From assembly GCA_902773135.1 (NCBI GenBank), contig CACYDP010000002.1, positions 1 to 57,940 on the forward strand: a stretch of DNA of 57,940 bases, read 5' to 3'. Shown here in pieces: positions 35,772 through 45,401 of the stretch (its first letter is position 1; each line of letters starts with the position of its first letter). The position numbers were made by a program, and so were the translations under genes. Under the pieces are notes generated by a model. The model ran no database searches and was not told the DNA's origin. It saw only the letters and a program-made list of their open reading frames with translations. This DNA comes from an uncultured Ruminococcus sp. GTDB taxonomy: Bacteria > Bacillota > Clostridia > Oscillospirales > Acutalibacteraceae.

Positions 35772-37067
35772 TTATTCCTTATTTTCAAAACGAACGGCAA
35801 TGGAATTAGCGTGTGCCGTCAATCCTTCGGCATTGGCAAAACGAATAATATCATCTTGATCCGCACCAAGTGCCTCTTCCGTATAATAGATAAAACTTGA
35901 TTTTTTAATAAAGCTGTCAACGGAAAGCGGAGAGAAAAATCTTGCTGTACCGCTGGTGGGAAGAACGTGGTTGGGACCTGCAAAATAATCTCCGAGCGGT
36001 TCAGGAGAATAATTTCCGAGAAATACAGAACCGGCATTATCGATTTTTCCAATATATTCCATAGGATTGACACAGCATACTTCCAAGTGCTCGGGAGCAA
36101 GCTCATTTGCCATTTGTACCGCTTTGTCCATATTATCACAAACAATAATCACACCGTAATTGGTGAGGGATTCTTCAATGATCTCTTTTCTGGAAAGTGT
36201 CTGCATCTGACGTTCCAATTCCTGAACCGTTGCATCTGCCAGCTGCTTTGATGTTGTAACCAGAATTGCTGATGCCAATCTGTCGTGTTCTGCCTGTGAC
36301 ATCAAATCTGCCGCAAGGAATTTCGGGTTGGCACTTTCATCCGCAAGTACGAGAATTTCGCTCGGACCTGCTATCATATCTATATCTACTGTTCCGTACA
36401 GGAGTTTTTTTGCCGTTGCCACAAAAATATTGCCCGGTCCTACGATTTTATCTACTTTTGGCACGCTTTCCGTTCCGTAAGCAAGTGCAGCGACCGCTTG
36501 TGCACCGCCCATCAGAAAAACTCTGTCAACGCCTGCTATGGCTGCTGCTGCCATAATATCGGGATTTGGTTTGCCGTTTTTCAGAGGAGGCGTTACCATA
36601 ATCAACTCTTTTACCCCTGCAATTTTGGCAGGAATCGCATTCATCAGCACAGATGACGGATACGCTGCCGTACCGCCCGGCACATAAAGACCGACACGCT
36701 CCAACCCTCTTACACGCTGTCCGAGTATGACACCATTTTCCTTGGTGGTCAGCCAGCTTTGCTGTTTCTGACGAGCGTGGAAATCACGGATATTCTCTGC
36801 GGCTTTGCGGAGTGTTCTGACCAACTGTTCATCGCACTGCTGTAAGGCGGTTTCAATTTCCTCTTTGGAAACTTCAAAACAATCCGGTGCTTTTCCGTCA
36901 AATTTGACTGTATATTCCCGCACGGCTTTGTCACCGTTTTTTCTTACGTTCTCTATGATGTCAGCTACCACAGCTGTAACGTCCTTATTGGTATCGCTGC
37001 TTCTTTCACGCAGCTTTGAAAGAAATTCCACTTCGGTTTTTCCGTCTGCAATTACCGTATTAATCAT
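35772..37067 (-). CDS. hisD: Histidinol dehydrogenase
   Basis: It shows LYVPGGTAAYPSSVLMNAIPA, FLMGGAQAVAALAYGTE, KIVGPGNIFVA and the catalytic segment NELAPEHLEV. The zinc-dependent enzyme oxidises histidinol to histidine with two NAD+ (final steps). Its first 8 bases overlap the hisG end. At 431 aa it is typical. Confidence 0.97.
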   Translation of the reverse strand: MINTVIADGKTEVEFLSKLRERSSDTNKDVTAVVADIIENVRKNGDKAVREYTVKFDGKAPDCFEVSKEEIETALQQCDEQLVRTLRKAAENIRDFHARQKQQSWLTTKENGVILGQRVRGLERVGLYVPGGTAAYPSSVLMNAIPAKIAGVKELIMVTPPLKNGKPNPDIMAAAAIAGVDRVFLMGGAQAVAALAYGTESVPKVDKIVGPGNIFVATAKKLLYGTVDIDMIAGPSEILVLADESANPKFLAADLMSQAEHDRLASAILVTTSKQLADATVQELERQMQTLSRKEIIEESLTNYGVIIVCDNMDKAVQMANELAPEHLEVCCVNPMEYIGKIDNAGSVFLGNYSPEPLGDYFAGPNHVLPTSGTARFFSPLSVDSFIKKSSFIYYTEEALGADQDDIIRFANAEGLTAHANSIAVRFENKE

Positions 37068-37704
37068 TTTGTTTCGCCCTTTCCTTTTCCATTTTTTCTG
37101 CCAGTTCTTCTATTTCCGTTTTTCTCAGTTTCAGGCTTGCCGTGTTAGCGATCAGTCTTGCCGAAATAGGTGCGACATTATCTTCTATGATTTCCAGTCC
37201 GTTTTCTTTTAAAGTAGAACCTGTTTCCACAATATCTACAATCGCATCAGAAAGTCCGAGCAAAGGTGCCAGTTCCACAGAACCTTCTATTTTGATGACA
37301 CGTATATCCATTCCCTTGCCCTCAAAGAAATTGCGGGTAACATTCGGATATTTGGTAGCGATTGTGATCGCATTATAACCCGAAAGAAAATCCGTTCCCT
37401 TTTTTCCGGCAAGAGCAAAACGGCATCTTCCGAATCCTAAATCGAGAATTTCATAAAAACTTCTTCCGTTTTCCATAATGGTATCTTTGCCGACAACGCC
37501 GAGATCACAGACACCGTTTTCGACATAAGTAATGACATCAGCTGCTTTGGCAAGAACGACTTCGATTTCTCCGCTGCCGATTGGAAGGATCAATTTTCTG
37601 CCTTTTTCACGAACCGCTGTACAATCGTATCCGGCACTTTCAAGAAGTCTGATCGTATCTTTTTCCAGTCTGCCTTTTGTTAATGCTATTCTTAAAGGTT
37701 TCAT
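37060..37704 (-). CDS. hisG: ATP phosphoribosyltransferase, short form
   Basis: It starts MKPLRIALTKGRLEKDTIRL and has the PRPP-binding segment IVDIVETGSTLKENGL. It commits ATP and PRPP to histidine synthesis (step 1). At 214 aa it is the short form that lacks the regulatory domain and requires HisZ, encoded 5 bases upstream. Confidence 0.96.
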   Translation of the reverse strand: MKPLRIALTKGRLEKDTIRLLESAGYDCTAVREKGRKLILPIGSGEIEVVLAKAADVITYVENGVCDLGVVGKDTIMENGRSFYEILDLGFGRCRFALAGKKGTDFLSGYNAITIATKYPNVTRNFFEGKGMDIRVIKIEGSVELAPLLGLSDAIVDIVETGSTLKENGLEIIEDNVAPISARLIANTASLKLRKTEIEELAEKMEKERAKQND

Positions 37705-37709
37705 ATTAT

Positions 37710-38909
37710 TTAAACTCCTGTATCCGTTGTTGTTATTTCTTCGCCGACAATCGCTATTTTTTTGATTCCGTTAGCTCTTGCATAGGCAAGTGCTTCTTCT
37801 TCGGTTTCAAAAACGCTGTTTTCTCCGATAATATTCGCTTCATAAAGTGTGGAGGTATATTTGATGGCTTCTGTTTCATAGCCTTTTTTACCGTGTACCA
37901 GAACATCTGCATTTTTCTTTTGCGGAACATTTCCTCTTTTCATCATCACTCTTGCAATCTCATCTACATTGATGCCAAATCCTATCGCAGGAGCGGGTGC
38001 ATCAAAACTGTCAAGGAGATTGTCATAGCGTCCTCCTATGAGTATTGGTTCTCCCGAACCCTCCACATATCCGCTGAAAACAATATCGCTGTAATAATCG
38101 TTTCTCTGAACAAGTCCCAAGTCGATGATCAATTTTTCGCCCAGCCCGAATTTGGAAAGGTCATTATAGATTTCCCGTACGTATTCCAATGTTTTCAGAG
38201 CTTCTTCATCATCACAAAGTTTGCACGCTTCATCAAGAACTTCAATTCCTCCGAAAAGGCGGGGAAGTTTTCTGATAACATTGACTGCCTGTGTCTGTTC
38301 GAGAGAATCAAGTGCAGAGTTGAGTGCGGAGTAATTTTTGGATTCTATAAAATAACGTATCTCTTCACGTTCACTCCGGCTGACGGGAAGTTTCTGTGCG
38401 AGTGCCCTGAAAAATCCTGCATGGCCGAGTTCGATACGATAATCGGGAATACATTTTGAAAGAGCTTCAAGAGCGGTTGTAATCACTTCAAGGTCGGCGT
38501 GTTTACCTTTTGCCCCAATCAGTTCAATGCCTGTCTGCATTACTTCGTTGCTTCTGCCGGTCAGTCCGGGGTTGTATCTGTAAACCCGCTGATTATAATA
38601 AAGTCTGATCGGTTGGGAAATATTTTTCAGTCTTGTTGTTACCATACGTGCAATTGGCAGTGTGGAATCGGGACGCATTACCATCAAACGTCCTTTGGAA
38701 TCGCTCATTTTGAACATATATTCCATCGGGATTCCTGAAATCGATTCCGAAAACAAATCGTAGAATTCAATACCGGGAGTCAATACCTCGTGAAAGCCAC
38801 GATGCGAAAATACATTTCCTAATATAGACGAAACGGTTCTGTTGGCAAAACATTCTTCAAAAAGAAGATCCTTAGTTCCTACGGGGGTTATCTTTGCATA
38901 ATTTTTCAT
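37710..38909 (-). CDS. hisZ: ATP phosphoribosyltransferase regulatory subunit
   Basis: A catalytically dead class II aminoacyl-tRNA synthetase paralogue. It has the HisRS-like LRPDSTLPIARMV and LYYNQRVYRY segments, and YDNLLDSF near the C-terminus. It is 399 aa, includes an anticodon-domain-like tail (VHGKKGYETEAIKYTSTLYEA), and does not form a charged tRNA. It assembles with short HisG and confers histidine feedback. It is first in the hisZGDC unit. Confidence 0.93.
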   Translation of the reverse strand: MKNYAKITPVGTKDLLFEECFANRTVSSILGNVFSHRGFHEVLTPGIEFYDLFSESISGIPMEYMFKMSDSKGRLMVMRPDSTLPIARMVTTRLKNISQPIRLYYNQRVYRYNPGLTGRSNEVMQTGIELIGAKGKHADLEVITTALEALSKCIPDYRIELGHAGFFRALAQKLPVSRSEREEIRYFIESKNYSALNSALDSLEQTQAVNVIRKLPRLFGGIEVLDEACKLCDDEEALKTLEYVREIYNDLSKFGLGEKLIIDLGLVQRNDYYSDIVFSGYVEGSGEPILIGGRYDNLLDSFDAPAPAIGFGINVDEIARVMMKRGNVPQKKNADVLVHGKKGYETEAIKYTSTLYEANIIGENSVFETEEEALAYARANGIKKIAIVGEEITTTDTGV

Positions 38910-38956
38910 TGTAAATTCAACCTCAATCTTTCCTGTATGTCACTTCATCGTGGTAA

Positions 38957-39002
38957 AGTAATAATGTAATGATATGATAACATATTATTACTCTGCTGTC
39001 AA
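38957..39002 (-). promoter_or_regulatory. hisZGDC promoter with inverted-repeat operator candidate
   Basis: On the minus strand a perfect TTGACA (complement of 38997-39002), a 17-base spacer and TATCAT (complement of 38974-38979). AGTAATAAT (38957-38965) and ATTATTACT (38984-38992) form an inverted repeat that brackets the -10 box, as a repressor site would. No T-box leader is present. Confidence 0.55.
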
Positions 39003-39015
39003 GACAAAAATATGC

Positions 39016-39057
39016 CCTCTGCACGAATTTTGACATCAGACAAAATTCATACAGAGG
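39016..39057 (-). terminator. Terminator upstream of the his promoter
   Basis: CCTCTG and GAATTTTG (39016-39032) pair with CAAAATTC and CAGAGG (39041-39057), with a symmetric 3-base internal bulge. On the minus strand T-rich sequence follows. It ends the acyltransferase unit. Confidence 0.7.
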
Positions 39058-39082
39058 ACAATCCTATGTAGATCGAACAATA

Positions 39083-40152
39083 TCAATATAAATGCTGATA
39101 ATCTTCGGCATTAAGCAATTCCAATCTTTTTCTGGCATAAATAATATGGTCGGCATTTTCGACAGTCAGTTCCGTTTTGGCGATATTTTCCCATACTTCC
39201 GATTCGTTCACCACATCACGCTTTTTATAATCTCCGGTAACTTCCATCGAATGATCGTAATATTTTCCGATTTTGTCAATGCTTTTTTCAGCAGATTTTC
39301 CCAGCAGTCCGATAACTTGGAATACTTTTCTTTTAATTCATCTCTCGACACAAACGAATATTTCTCTATCAAATGGTATATTTCCGTATTCATATCATCA
39401 CGCAGTTTTTCCAGTGCCGTCTGCATATCACCGTATTTTGATACATCCAAAGCAGCAAGACGTGAGCTGTATATTTTTTTCTTGACCGGAAGATGAACAA
39501 TCGGAACGATCATTGCATTTGACTGCTGTGCAATTTTGACAACTCCGGGCCAGAAATTCAAAGTCAGTTTTTCCGGCGTTTTATTCCATACCCCCTCAGG
39601 ATATATAATGAGGTTGCCGCCCCTTTTCAAAAGGCTGACAGCTTTGTCAACAGACGAATTCCGGCTTTCCTTATTTCTCCTGTTGACGAGAATTGCCCCG
39701 TATAAATAAAACGCCAGTCCGTTAATCGTATTGAAAAAATTCGGCAGGCTTCCGAACAAAAAGAAAGCGTGTCTTTCAGACATAACAATCGTACTCATCA
39801 CATCTTCGATGAATCCGTGATTCACAGCGTAAATAATCGGTCTGTCCTTTGGAAGTTCCTCAATTTTTTCTTTGATCAATTTTTTACCGTTTAAATATAA
39901 CGGCGACAAAGCTCTGAAAAAACGGTAAGCATATTTTTGCCTTAATTTGATGGCATCATTGCTGACAATATCAATTTTGGATGCCAGCTGCTTTCCAAAC
40001 AATTTTGACATCACAAAAAACAGCGGAGAGCCCTTGTTTACTTTTCCCGACTTATCTCTTCCAAGCAAATCGGATATATCACCTATATTCGGAATGTTCT
40101 CCATCACCCATTTTTCGTGTTTTTCCCGAAGAGATTTCCATAAACCGCTCAT
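39083..40152 (-). pseudogene. PlsC-like glycerophosphate acyltransferase, frameshifted near the 3' end
   Basis: The acyltransferase motif NHGFIED (residues 111-117) and YPEGVWN are intact, so this is a lysophosphatidic-acid-acyltransferase-type membrane enzyme. The frame as given stops at 39208 after a tail ending in SVMW. Another frame continues plausibly from the A-run (complement of 39283-39288) as SIDKIGKYYDHSMEVTGDYK... to LNAEDYQHLY and a stop at 39083. Adding one A to that run gives one 356-aa protein. The catalytic domain lies upstream of the shift, so activity may survive. Confidence 0.7.
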
Positions 40153-40221
40153 AACATCACCCTGATTTTCAACATATCTTTATGCCGCAGCATACAATCA
40201 TTTCCACTACTATATAGGTTA

Positions 40222-40250
40222 ATTATACTATTTTTTTCCACACTATACAA
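40222..40250 (-). promoter_or_regulatory. Sigma-A promoter of the acyltransferase gene
   Basis: On the minus strand TTGTAT (complement of 40245-40250), a 17-base spacer and TATAAT (complement of 40222-40227), about 70 bases upstream of the start. The remaining 40251-40463 gap holds the alaS terminator and no gene. Confidence 0.65.
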
Positions 40251-40343
40251 TACTTTTTCTCAAAAATTAACAGAATATTGACATATCATATTCCACTCGG
40301 CAGTTTAGAAACCGCTGTCTGGCACAAAAAGATGAAAACGAAA

Positions 40344-40389
40344 AAAATCCCGAATGAATCAATCCGTTGTATGATTCATTCGGGATTTT
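40344..40389. terminator. Terminator after alaS
   Basis: A perfect 18-bp stem AAAATCCCGAATGAATCA/TGATTCATTCGGGATTTT with a 10-base loop and flanking A- and T-runs, about 75 bases past the alaS stop. Confidence 0.88.
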
Positions 40390-40463
40390 AATTTACTGTA
40401 TACTGCTGTTATCTATGTGAAATCCTTCGGCAATCGACATATCATATCGCTGCGTAATATCAC

Positions 40464-43091
40464 TCACTGAATAAAACCTAATACAATATTATCTATCTTG
40501 GCAAGTGAAGCATCAATTTTAGCAGCATCTCCGACACCAGCCATCGCTCTCTCGGGCTTGCCGCCGCCTCTGCCGTCTACCAGTGCAGCCACTTCTTTGA
40601 TAATTTTACCGGAATGTGCTCCTTTTGCCTGTGCTTCTTTGCCGCAGGCAACGGCAATATTGGCTTTTTCGCCGTCTTTTCCGAACAGTACAGCAACTGT
40701 ATCCGGAGCAATCTCCAGTACACGATCACACATACTTTTCAAAGATGCTGTATTAACAGAATCAAATTTGCCCTTGATGATCCTGATACCGTTTTGAGAT
40801 TCAGCTTTGCCCAAAAGACCGTCTATATTCATTACGGAAAGTTTGGCAGTCAGTTTTTCGATTGCCTTATCCTTTTCTTTGACTTCATTCACCGTATGCT
40901 CACAAGAAGTTACAAAATCATTGATGTTGGTAGTTTTCAATATTTTCATTGATTTTTCTATGATTCCCGCATACTCATCAAGCACTGCCAAAACAGCCTT
41001 TCCGGTCACTGCTTCTATTCTTCTGACACCCGAAGCAACAGAACCCTCGCTGAGTATTCTGAACAAACCAATCTTGGAAGTGTTATCAATATGTGTACCG
41101 CCGCAGAATTCTTTGGAATAGTCATCGACCATTACGACACGTACAATATCACCGTATTTTTCACCGAAAAGTGCCATTGCACCAAGTTTTTTGGCCTCGT
41201 CGACAGGCATCTCCTTTGTGATAACATCGATACCTTGGAAGATGACATCATTGACCTGTTTCTCTATTTGGGCAAGTTCTTCCTGTGAAAGTGCGGAGAA
41301 ATGTGTAAAGTCAAAACGCAGTTTATCAGCTGTGACAAGCTGACCTGCCTGTTCAACGTGTGTACCGAGAATATTTCTCAGAGCAGCCTGAAGAAGATGT
41401 GCTGCTGTATGATTACGCATAATGGAACGGCGTACTTCTTCGTTTACTTCTGCCCGTACATTGTCGCCGACTTCGATGGTACCTTCCACAATTTCGCAGC
41501 GATGCATATAAATGCCGTTGTTGTCCTTCACCGTATCAAGCACCTTGACTTTAGCATTATCAGACGTTATGATACCGGTATCTCCTACCTGTCCGCCGCT
41601 TTCGGCATAAAACGGTGTTTGACCAAGAACAATAACAACATTTTCACCCGTGCCGCCAAACTGTACTTTTTCGCCGTCTTTTACGACTGCCAGTATCGTT
41701 GAATCCGCAGCAAGCTGTGTATAACCGACAAACTCCGTTCTTTCGATTCCGCTGAAATCCACCGCATCACTGAGCCACGCATCTGCACCGGCATTTTTTC
41801 TTGCGTTTTTCGCACGGACCTTTTGTTCTTTCAGCAGCTCGTTATAACCGTCAATATCAACTGTCATACCTTTTTCTTCGGCAACTTCTTTGATCAGGTC
41901 GATCGGGAATCCGAAAGTATCATTCAGCTTGAAAGCATCTTCACCGGAAATCCGATTAACAGAAGACTTTTTAATAATGTCATCAAGAAGTGCAAATCCC
42001 TGATCCAGTGTTCTGCCAAAAGATTCTTCTTCCGTTTTAATAACCTTGACAATCAGATCACGTTTTTCCGAAAGTTCCGGATAAGCGGGGTTTTCCCGGA
42101 CCACCGTATCGACTACTTGATACAAGAAAGGTTCTTTGACACCAAGCAGTCTTCCGTGACGTGCTGCACGGCGAAGCAGTCTTCTGAGAACGTATCCCCT
42201 GCCCTCGTTGGACGGCATTACACCATCGCTGATCATAAATGTAGTACTTCTGATATGATCGGTAATAACACGAAGCGATACATCGGTTTTTTCGTTTTCG
42301 CCGTAAACAGCATGAACAAGTTCACTGATTTTTTTCATAATGTTCTGGACTGTATCAACAAGAAACAGATTATCAACCCCCTGAAGAATACAGGCAAGTC
42401 TTTCAAGACCCATACCGGTATCAATATTCGGGTGATCCATCGGCGTATAGTTTCCTTTGCCGTCACTGACAAACTGTGAAAATACATTATTCCAGAATTC
42501 AACATACCTGTCACACTCACAGCCAACGCCGCAAGTGGGTTTTCCGCAGCCGTACTTTTCTCCTCTGTCAAAATAAAGTTCCGTACAAGGACCGCAGGGA
42601 CCTTCTCCGTGTTCCCAGAAGTTATCTTCTTTGCCTAAACGCACAATACGCTCGGGTGAAACTCCGACATTTTTTGTCCATATATCAAAAGTTTCATCAT
42701 CATCTTCATAAATCGAGATCCATATTTTATCCACAGGCATTTCCAGTACTTCCGTACAGAATTCCCACGCCCATTTGGTTGCATCGGTTTTGAAATAGTC
42801 ACCAAAAGAGAAATTTCCCAGCATTTCAAAAAATGTACCGTGACGTGCTGTGATTCCCACACGTTCAATATCGGGGGTACGGATACATTTCTGACAAGTG
42901 GTTACACGCTTGCGGGGCGGTGTGACTTCTCCCGTAAAGTATTTTTTCATAGGTGCCATACCCGAGTTGATCAGCAGCAAGCTGTTATCATTCTGCGGAA
43001 TCAACGGAAAACTCGGAAGTCTGAGATGTTCTTTCGACTCAAAAAAAGACAAATATTTTTCTCTTAATTCATTAAGACCTGTCCACTGCAT
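40464..43091 (-). CDS. alaS: Alanyl-tRNA synthetase
   Basis: At 875 aa it is the full-length class II enzyme. It has the aminoacylation domain (INSGMAPMKKYFTGE, and DIERVGITARHGTFFEMLGNFSFGDYFK across motif 2) and the tRNA-recognition domain. The editing domain has RNHTAAHLLQAAL and CGGTHIDNT zinc ligands, and a C-terminal DHHA1-type glycine-rich domain (GRGGGKPERAMAG) follows. It charges tRNA-Ala and hydrolyses misacylated Ser- and Gly-tRNA-Ala. It is regulated by the T-box leader upstream. Confidence 0.98.
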   Translation of the reverse strand: MQWTGLNELREKYLSFFESKEHLRLPSFPLIPQNDNSLLLINSGMAPMKKYFTGEVTPPRKRVTTCQKCIRTPDIERVGITARHGTFFEMLGNFSFGDYFKTDATKWAWEFCTEVLEMPVDKIWISIYEDDDETFDIWTKNVGVSPERIVRLGKEDNFWEHGEGPCGPCTELYFDRGEKYGCGKPTCGVGCECDRYVEFWNNVFSQFVSDGKGNYTPMDHPNIDTGMGLERLACILQGVDNLFLVDTVQNIMKKISELVHAVYGENEKTDVSLRVITDHIRSTTFMISDGVMPSNEGRGYVLRRLLRRAARHGRLLGVKEPFLYQVVDTVVRENPAYPELSEKRDLIVKVIKTEEESFGRTLDQGFALLDDIIKKSSVNRISGEDAFKLNDTFGFPIDLIKEVAEEKGMTVDIDGYNELLKEQKVRAKNARKNAGADAWLSDAVDFSGIERTEFVGYTQLAADSTILAVVKDGEKVQFGGTGENVVIVLGQTPFYAESGGQVGDTGIITSDNAKVKVLDTVKDNNGIYMHRCEIVEGTIEVGDNVRAEVNEEVRRSIMRNHTAAHLLQAALRNILGTHVEQAGQLVTADKLRFDFTHFSALSQEELAQIEKQVNDVIFQGIDVITKEMPVDEAKKLGAMALFGEKYGDIVRVVMVDDYSKEFCGGTHIDNTSKIGLFRILSEGSVASGVRRIEAVTGKAVLAVLDEYAGIIEKSMKILKTTNINDFVTSCEHTVNEVKEKDKAIEKLTAKLSVMNIDGLLGKAESQNGIRIIKGKFDSVNTASLKSMCDRVLEIAPDTVAVLFGKDGEKANIAVACGKEAQAKGAHSGKIIKEVAALVDGRGGGKPERAMAGVGDAAKIDASLAKIDNIVLGFIQ

Positions 43092-43133
43092 TTTTAATCA
43101 CCCTTTTATTTTGTTCTGATTTTGCCGCAAATG

Positions 43134-43376
43134 AAAAAATAAACACGAATTTCATCGTCTGTATGGGACGAAAAAATCCGTGTTACCACCCAAATTGTAT
43201 ATCATTACCAATCATATACCACTCTGCAACCTTAACGCGGTTTAACGTTGTATTTTGTACAAAGCTCCGAGTCAGCCCAAACAGCCTGTTACAGAAATCT
43301 TTCAGCCAAATGATCTCTTCTCTGGAAGTAACGGTTCTGCTCTTTTTCTCATCACAGCATCAATATTTATTTTATA
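43134..43376 (-). promoter_or_regulatory. T-box riboswitch (alanine) controlling alaS
   Basis: On the minus strand the conserved T-box TGGGTGGTAACACGG (complement of 43177-43191) is followed by a terminator. AACACGGATTTTTTCGTC pairs with the complement of 43142-43159 and a U-run follows at 43134-43140. Its 5' half can pair in the antiterminator with the T-box instead. A candidate specifier codon GCU (alanine) lies at the complement of 43263-43265. Uncharged tRNA-Ala should permit readthrough into alaS. Confidence 0.9.
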
Positions 43377-43381
43377 TAGAT

Positions 43382-43409
43382 ATTATAACTCATTTTCGCC
43401 GACTGTCAA
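43382..43409 (-). promoter_or_regulatory. Promoter of the T-box-alaS transcript
   Basis: Perfect TTGACA (complement of 43404-43409), a 16-base spacer and perfect TATAAT (complement of 43382-43387). It places the transcript start about 285 bases before alaS. Confidence 0.75.
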
Positions 43410-43569
43410 GTATCTTTTTGAATTCTCTCCGAAGAGAAATCTCAATGGAAATAAGTGTTTACTTATCCTGAATCATATAATATAATAGATATAATTCATT
43501 TAATTTTGATAATGATTTTGTATAATATATTGAAACAAAGTCAAAAACATCATTCGGGAGGAAAGCATT

Positions 43570-44118
43570 ATGGCAGGTTTTTGCAGATATTGCGGAAAGA
43601 GTTTTTCAGACGGTGATCGTTTTTGTTCGGGCTGTGGGGCATCTGTGTCGGATATTCCCAATGCCGATGTACAGAAACCGATACTTCCTCAGGGAATGAC
43701 CGTTAACAAAGACGGAAGTATCACTTGGTTTTACTCCGGACAATATCAAAAACAAAAGGTTCTTTATCATATGACCTCTGAAAAAATAGGCTATCGTTAT
43801 CTAAGCGAAAAAAAGGAAGAAACAGTCGGTTCGGCATTCAAAAATTTTCTGCTGAGCGGTCTGGCAATGGCGGCAGATTCAGCGGTAATGAACAGCGATA
43901 CATACAGCGGACAGGATATGCCGTGGGATTTTGATCATAATGATCCCGGTATGATCTATCTTGAATTTTTCTATATTAAACAGATCAAAGCAATCGAAAA
44001 GCAATACTGCATTAAAATCAGCCAAAATGGTACTTTTAAGCTTTATTTTGAACCACAGCATTATCATTTTGTACTGGATTATATAATCCGACATTCTCCG
44101 AACGCAAAACTGAAATAA
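43570..44118 (+). CDS. Zinc-ribbon protein of unknown function
   Basis: An N-terminal zinc ribbon, CRYCGKSFSDGDRFCSGCG (residues 5-23), is followed by a short linker. A roughly 140-residue C-terminal domain comes next, with alternating beta-strands, a short hydrophobic Ala-rich segment (LLSGLAMAADSAV) and a helix near the end (YHFVLDYIIRH). The C-terminal domain resembles a PH-like or DUF-type membrane-associated fold, but this is a guess. GGGAGG precedes the ATG. The gene is monocistronic, divergent from alaS. Confidence 0.75.
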   Translation: MAGFCRYCGKSFSDGDRFCSGCGASVSDIPNADVQKPILPQGMTVNKDGSITWFYSGQYQKQKVLYHMTSEKIGYRYLSEKKEETVGSAFKNFLLSGLAMAADSAVMNSDTYSGQDMPWDFDHNDPGMIYLEFFYIKQIKAIEKQYCIKISQNGTFKLYFEPQHYHFVLDYIIRHSPNAKLK

Positions 44119-44121
44119 ACC

Positions 44122-44158
44122 AAAAACACAGCTGCAAATGATACAGCTGTGTTTTTTG
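44122..44158. terminator. Bidirectional terminator
   Basis: AAAAACACAGCTG (44122-44134) pairs with CAGCTGTGTTTTT (44144-44156). It is shared by the zinc-ribbon gene and the convergent icd. Confidence 0.9.
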
Positions 44159-44165
44159 TCATATA

Positions 44166-45377
44166 TTATGCATACATTGCCGCAAGGCGTTTGTTGATTT
44201 CGATGAGGAAAGTTTCTGTGTCAACCTTGGTTTTATTTTCAAGTGTTGAAAGAGCTGCCAGGTCACCGGTCATAATGCCGTCCTCGATCGTAGCAATGGT
44301 AGCTTTTTCAAGTTTATCGGCATAATCAACGAGTTCGGGAGTACCATCCAGTTCGCCTCTTTTTCTCAAAGCACCCGACCACGCAAAGAGAGTAGCAACA
44401 GAGTTGGTAGAGGTTGATTCTCCTTTGAGGTGTTTGTAGTAATGACGCTGTACTGTACCGTGTGCAGCTTCGTATTCATAGATACCGTCCGGAGAAACAA
44501 GAACCGATGTCATCATAGCAAGTGAACCGAAAGCAGTTGCTACCATATCGGACATTACGTCGCCATCATAGTTTTTGCACGCCCAGATATAACCGCCGTC
44601 CGAACGAACCACTCTTGCAACAGCATCATCAATCAAGGTATAGAAATAGGTAATACCGGCTTTTTCAAATTTATCCTTGTACTCATTTTCAAATATCTCA
44701 TTGAAAATATCTTTGAAACGATGATCATATTTCTTAGAAATGGTATCTTTGGTAGCAAACCAGAGATCCTGCTTTTTGTCAAGTGCAAAGTTGAAGCAAG
44801 CTCTTGCAAAACTTCCAATGCTCTTATCGATATTGTGAAGTCCCTGTATAATACCGGGAGTCGCAAAATCATGAATCAGCTGGCGTGTTTCGTTTCCGTC
44901 CTTGTCTGTTACGATCAATTCGGCTTTGCTGCCGCCGTCAACGACCATTTCGGTATTCTTATAAACATCGCCGTAAGCGTGACGTGCGATAGTAATCGGT
45001 TTTGTCCACGTAGGAATATACGGAGTAATGCCTTTGACAAGAATAGGTGTTCTGAAAACAGTACCGTCCAGAATTGCTCTGATAGTACCGTTGGGCGATT
45101 TCCACATCTGAGTAAGATTATATTCTTTTACTCTTTCCGCATTGGGAGTAATGGTCGCACATTTAACGGCAACACCGTATTTTTTGGTTGCCTCTGCGGA
45201 ATCAACTGTTACCTGATCTTTGGTCTTTTCTCTGTTTTCAAGACCGAGGTCATAGTATTCGGTTTTCAGATCAACATAAGGAAGAATCAGTGTATCTTTG
45301 ATCATCTTCCATATGATTCTGGTCATTTCGTCGCCGTCCATCTCAACGAGAGGAGTTACCATTTTAATTTTTTCCAT
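44166..45377 (-). CDS. icd: Isocitrate dehydrogenase, NADP-type (eukaryotic-like)
   Basis: At 403 aa it belongs to the homodimeric IDH family shared with eukaryotes. It has [14 protein letters not shown] at the start, KSPNGTIR (substrate phosphate loop), [14 protein letters not shown], and [30 protein letters not shown] near the C-terminus supports NADP preference. It oxidises isocitrate to 2-oxoglutarate for glutamate synthesis. It lies 24 bases after acn and is co-transcribed. Confidence 0.95.
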   Translation of the reverse strand: MEKIKMVTPLVEMDGDEMTRIIWKMIKDTLILPYVDLKTEYYDLGLENREKTKDQVTVDSAEATKKYGVAVKCATITPNAERVKEYNLTQMWKSPNGTIRAILDGTVFRTPILVKGITPYIPTWTKPITIARHAYGDVYKNTEMVVDGGSKAELIVTDKDGNETRQLIHDFATPGIIQGLHNIDKSIGSFARACFNFALDKKQDLWFATKDTISKKYDHRFKDIFNEIFENEYKDKFEKAGITYFYTLIDDAVARVVRSDGGYIWACKNYDGDVMSDMVATAFGSLAMMTSVLVSPDGIYEYEAAHGTVQRHYYKHLKGESTSTNSVATLFAWSGALRKRGELDGTPELVDYADKLEKATIATIEDGIMTGDLAALSTLENKTKVDTETFLIEINKRLAAMYA

Positions 45378-45401
45378 AATCCATACCTTCCTTTGATTTT
45401 A

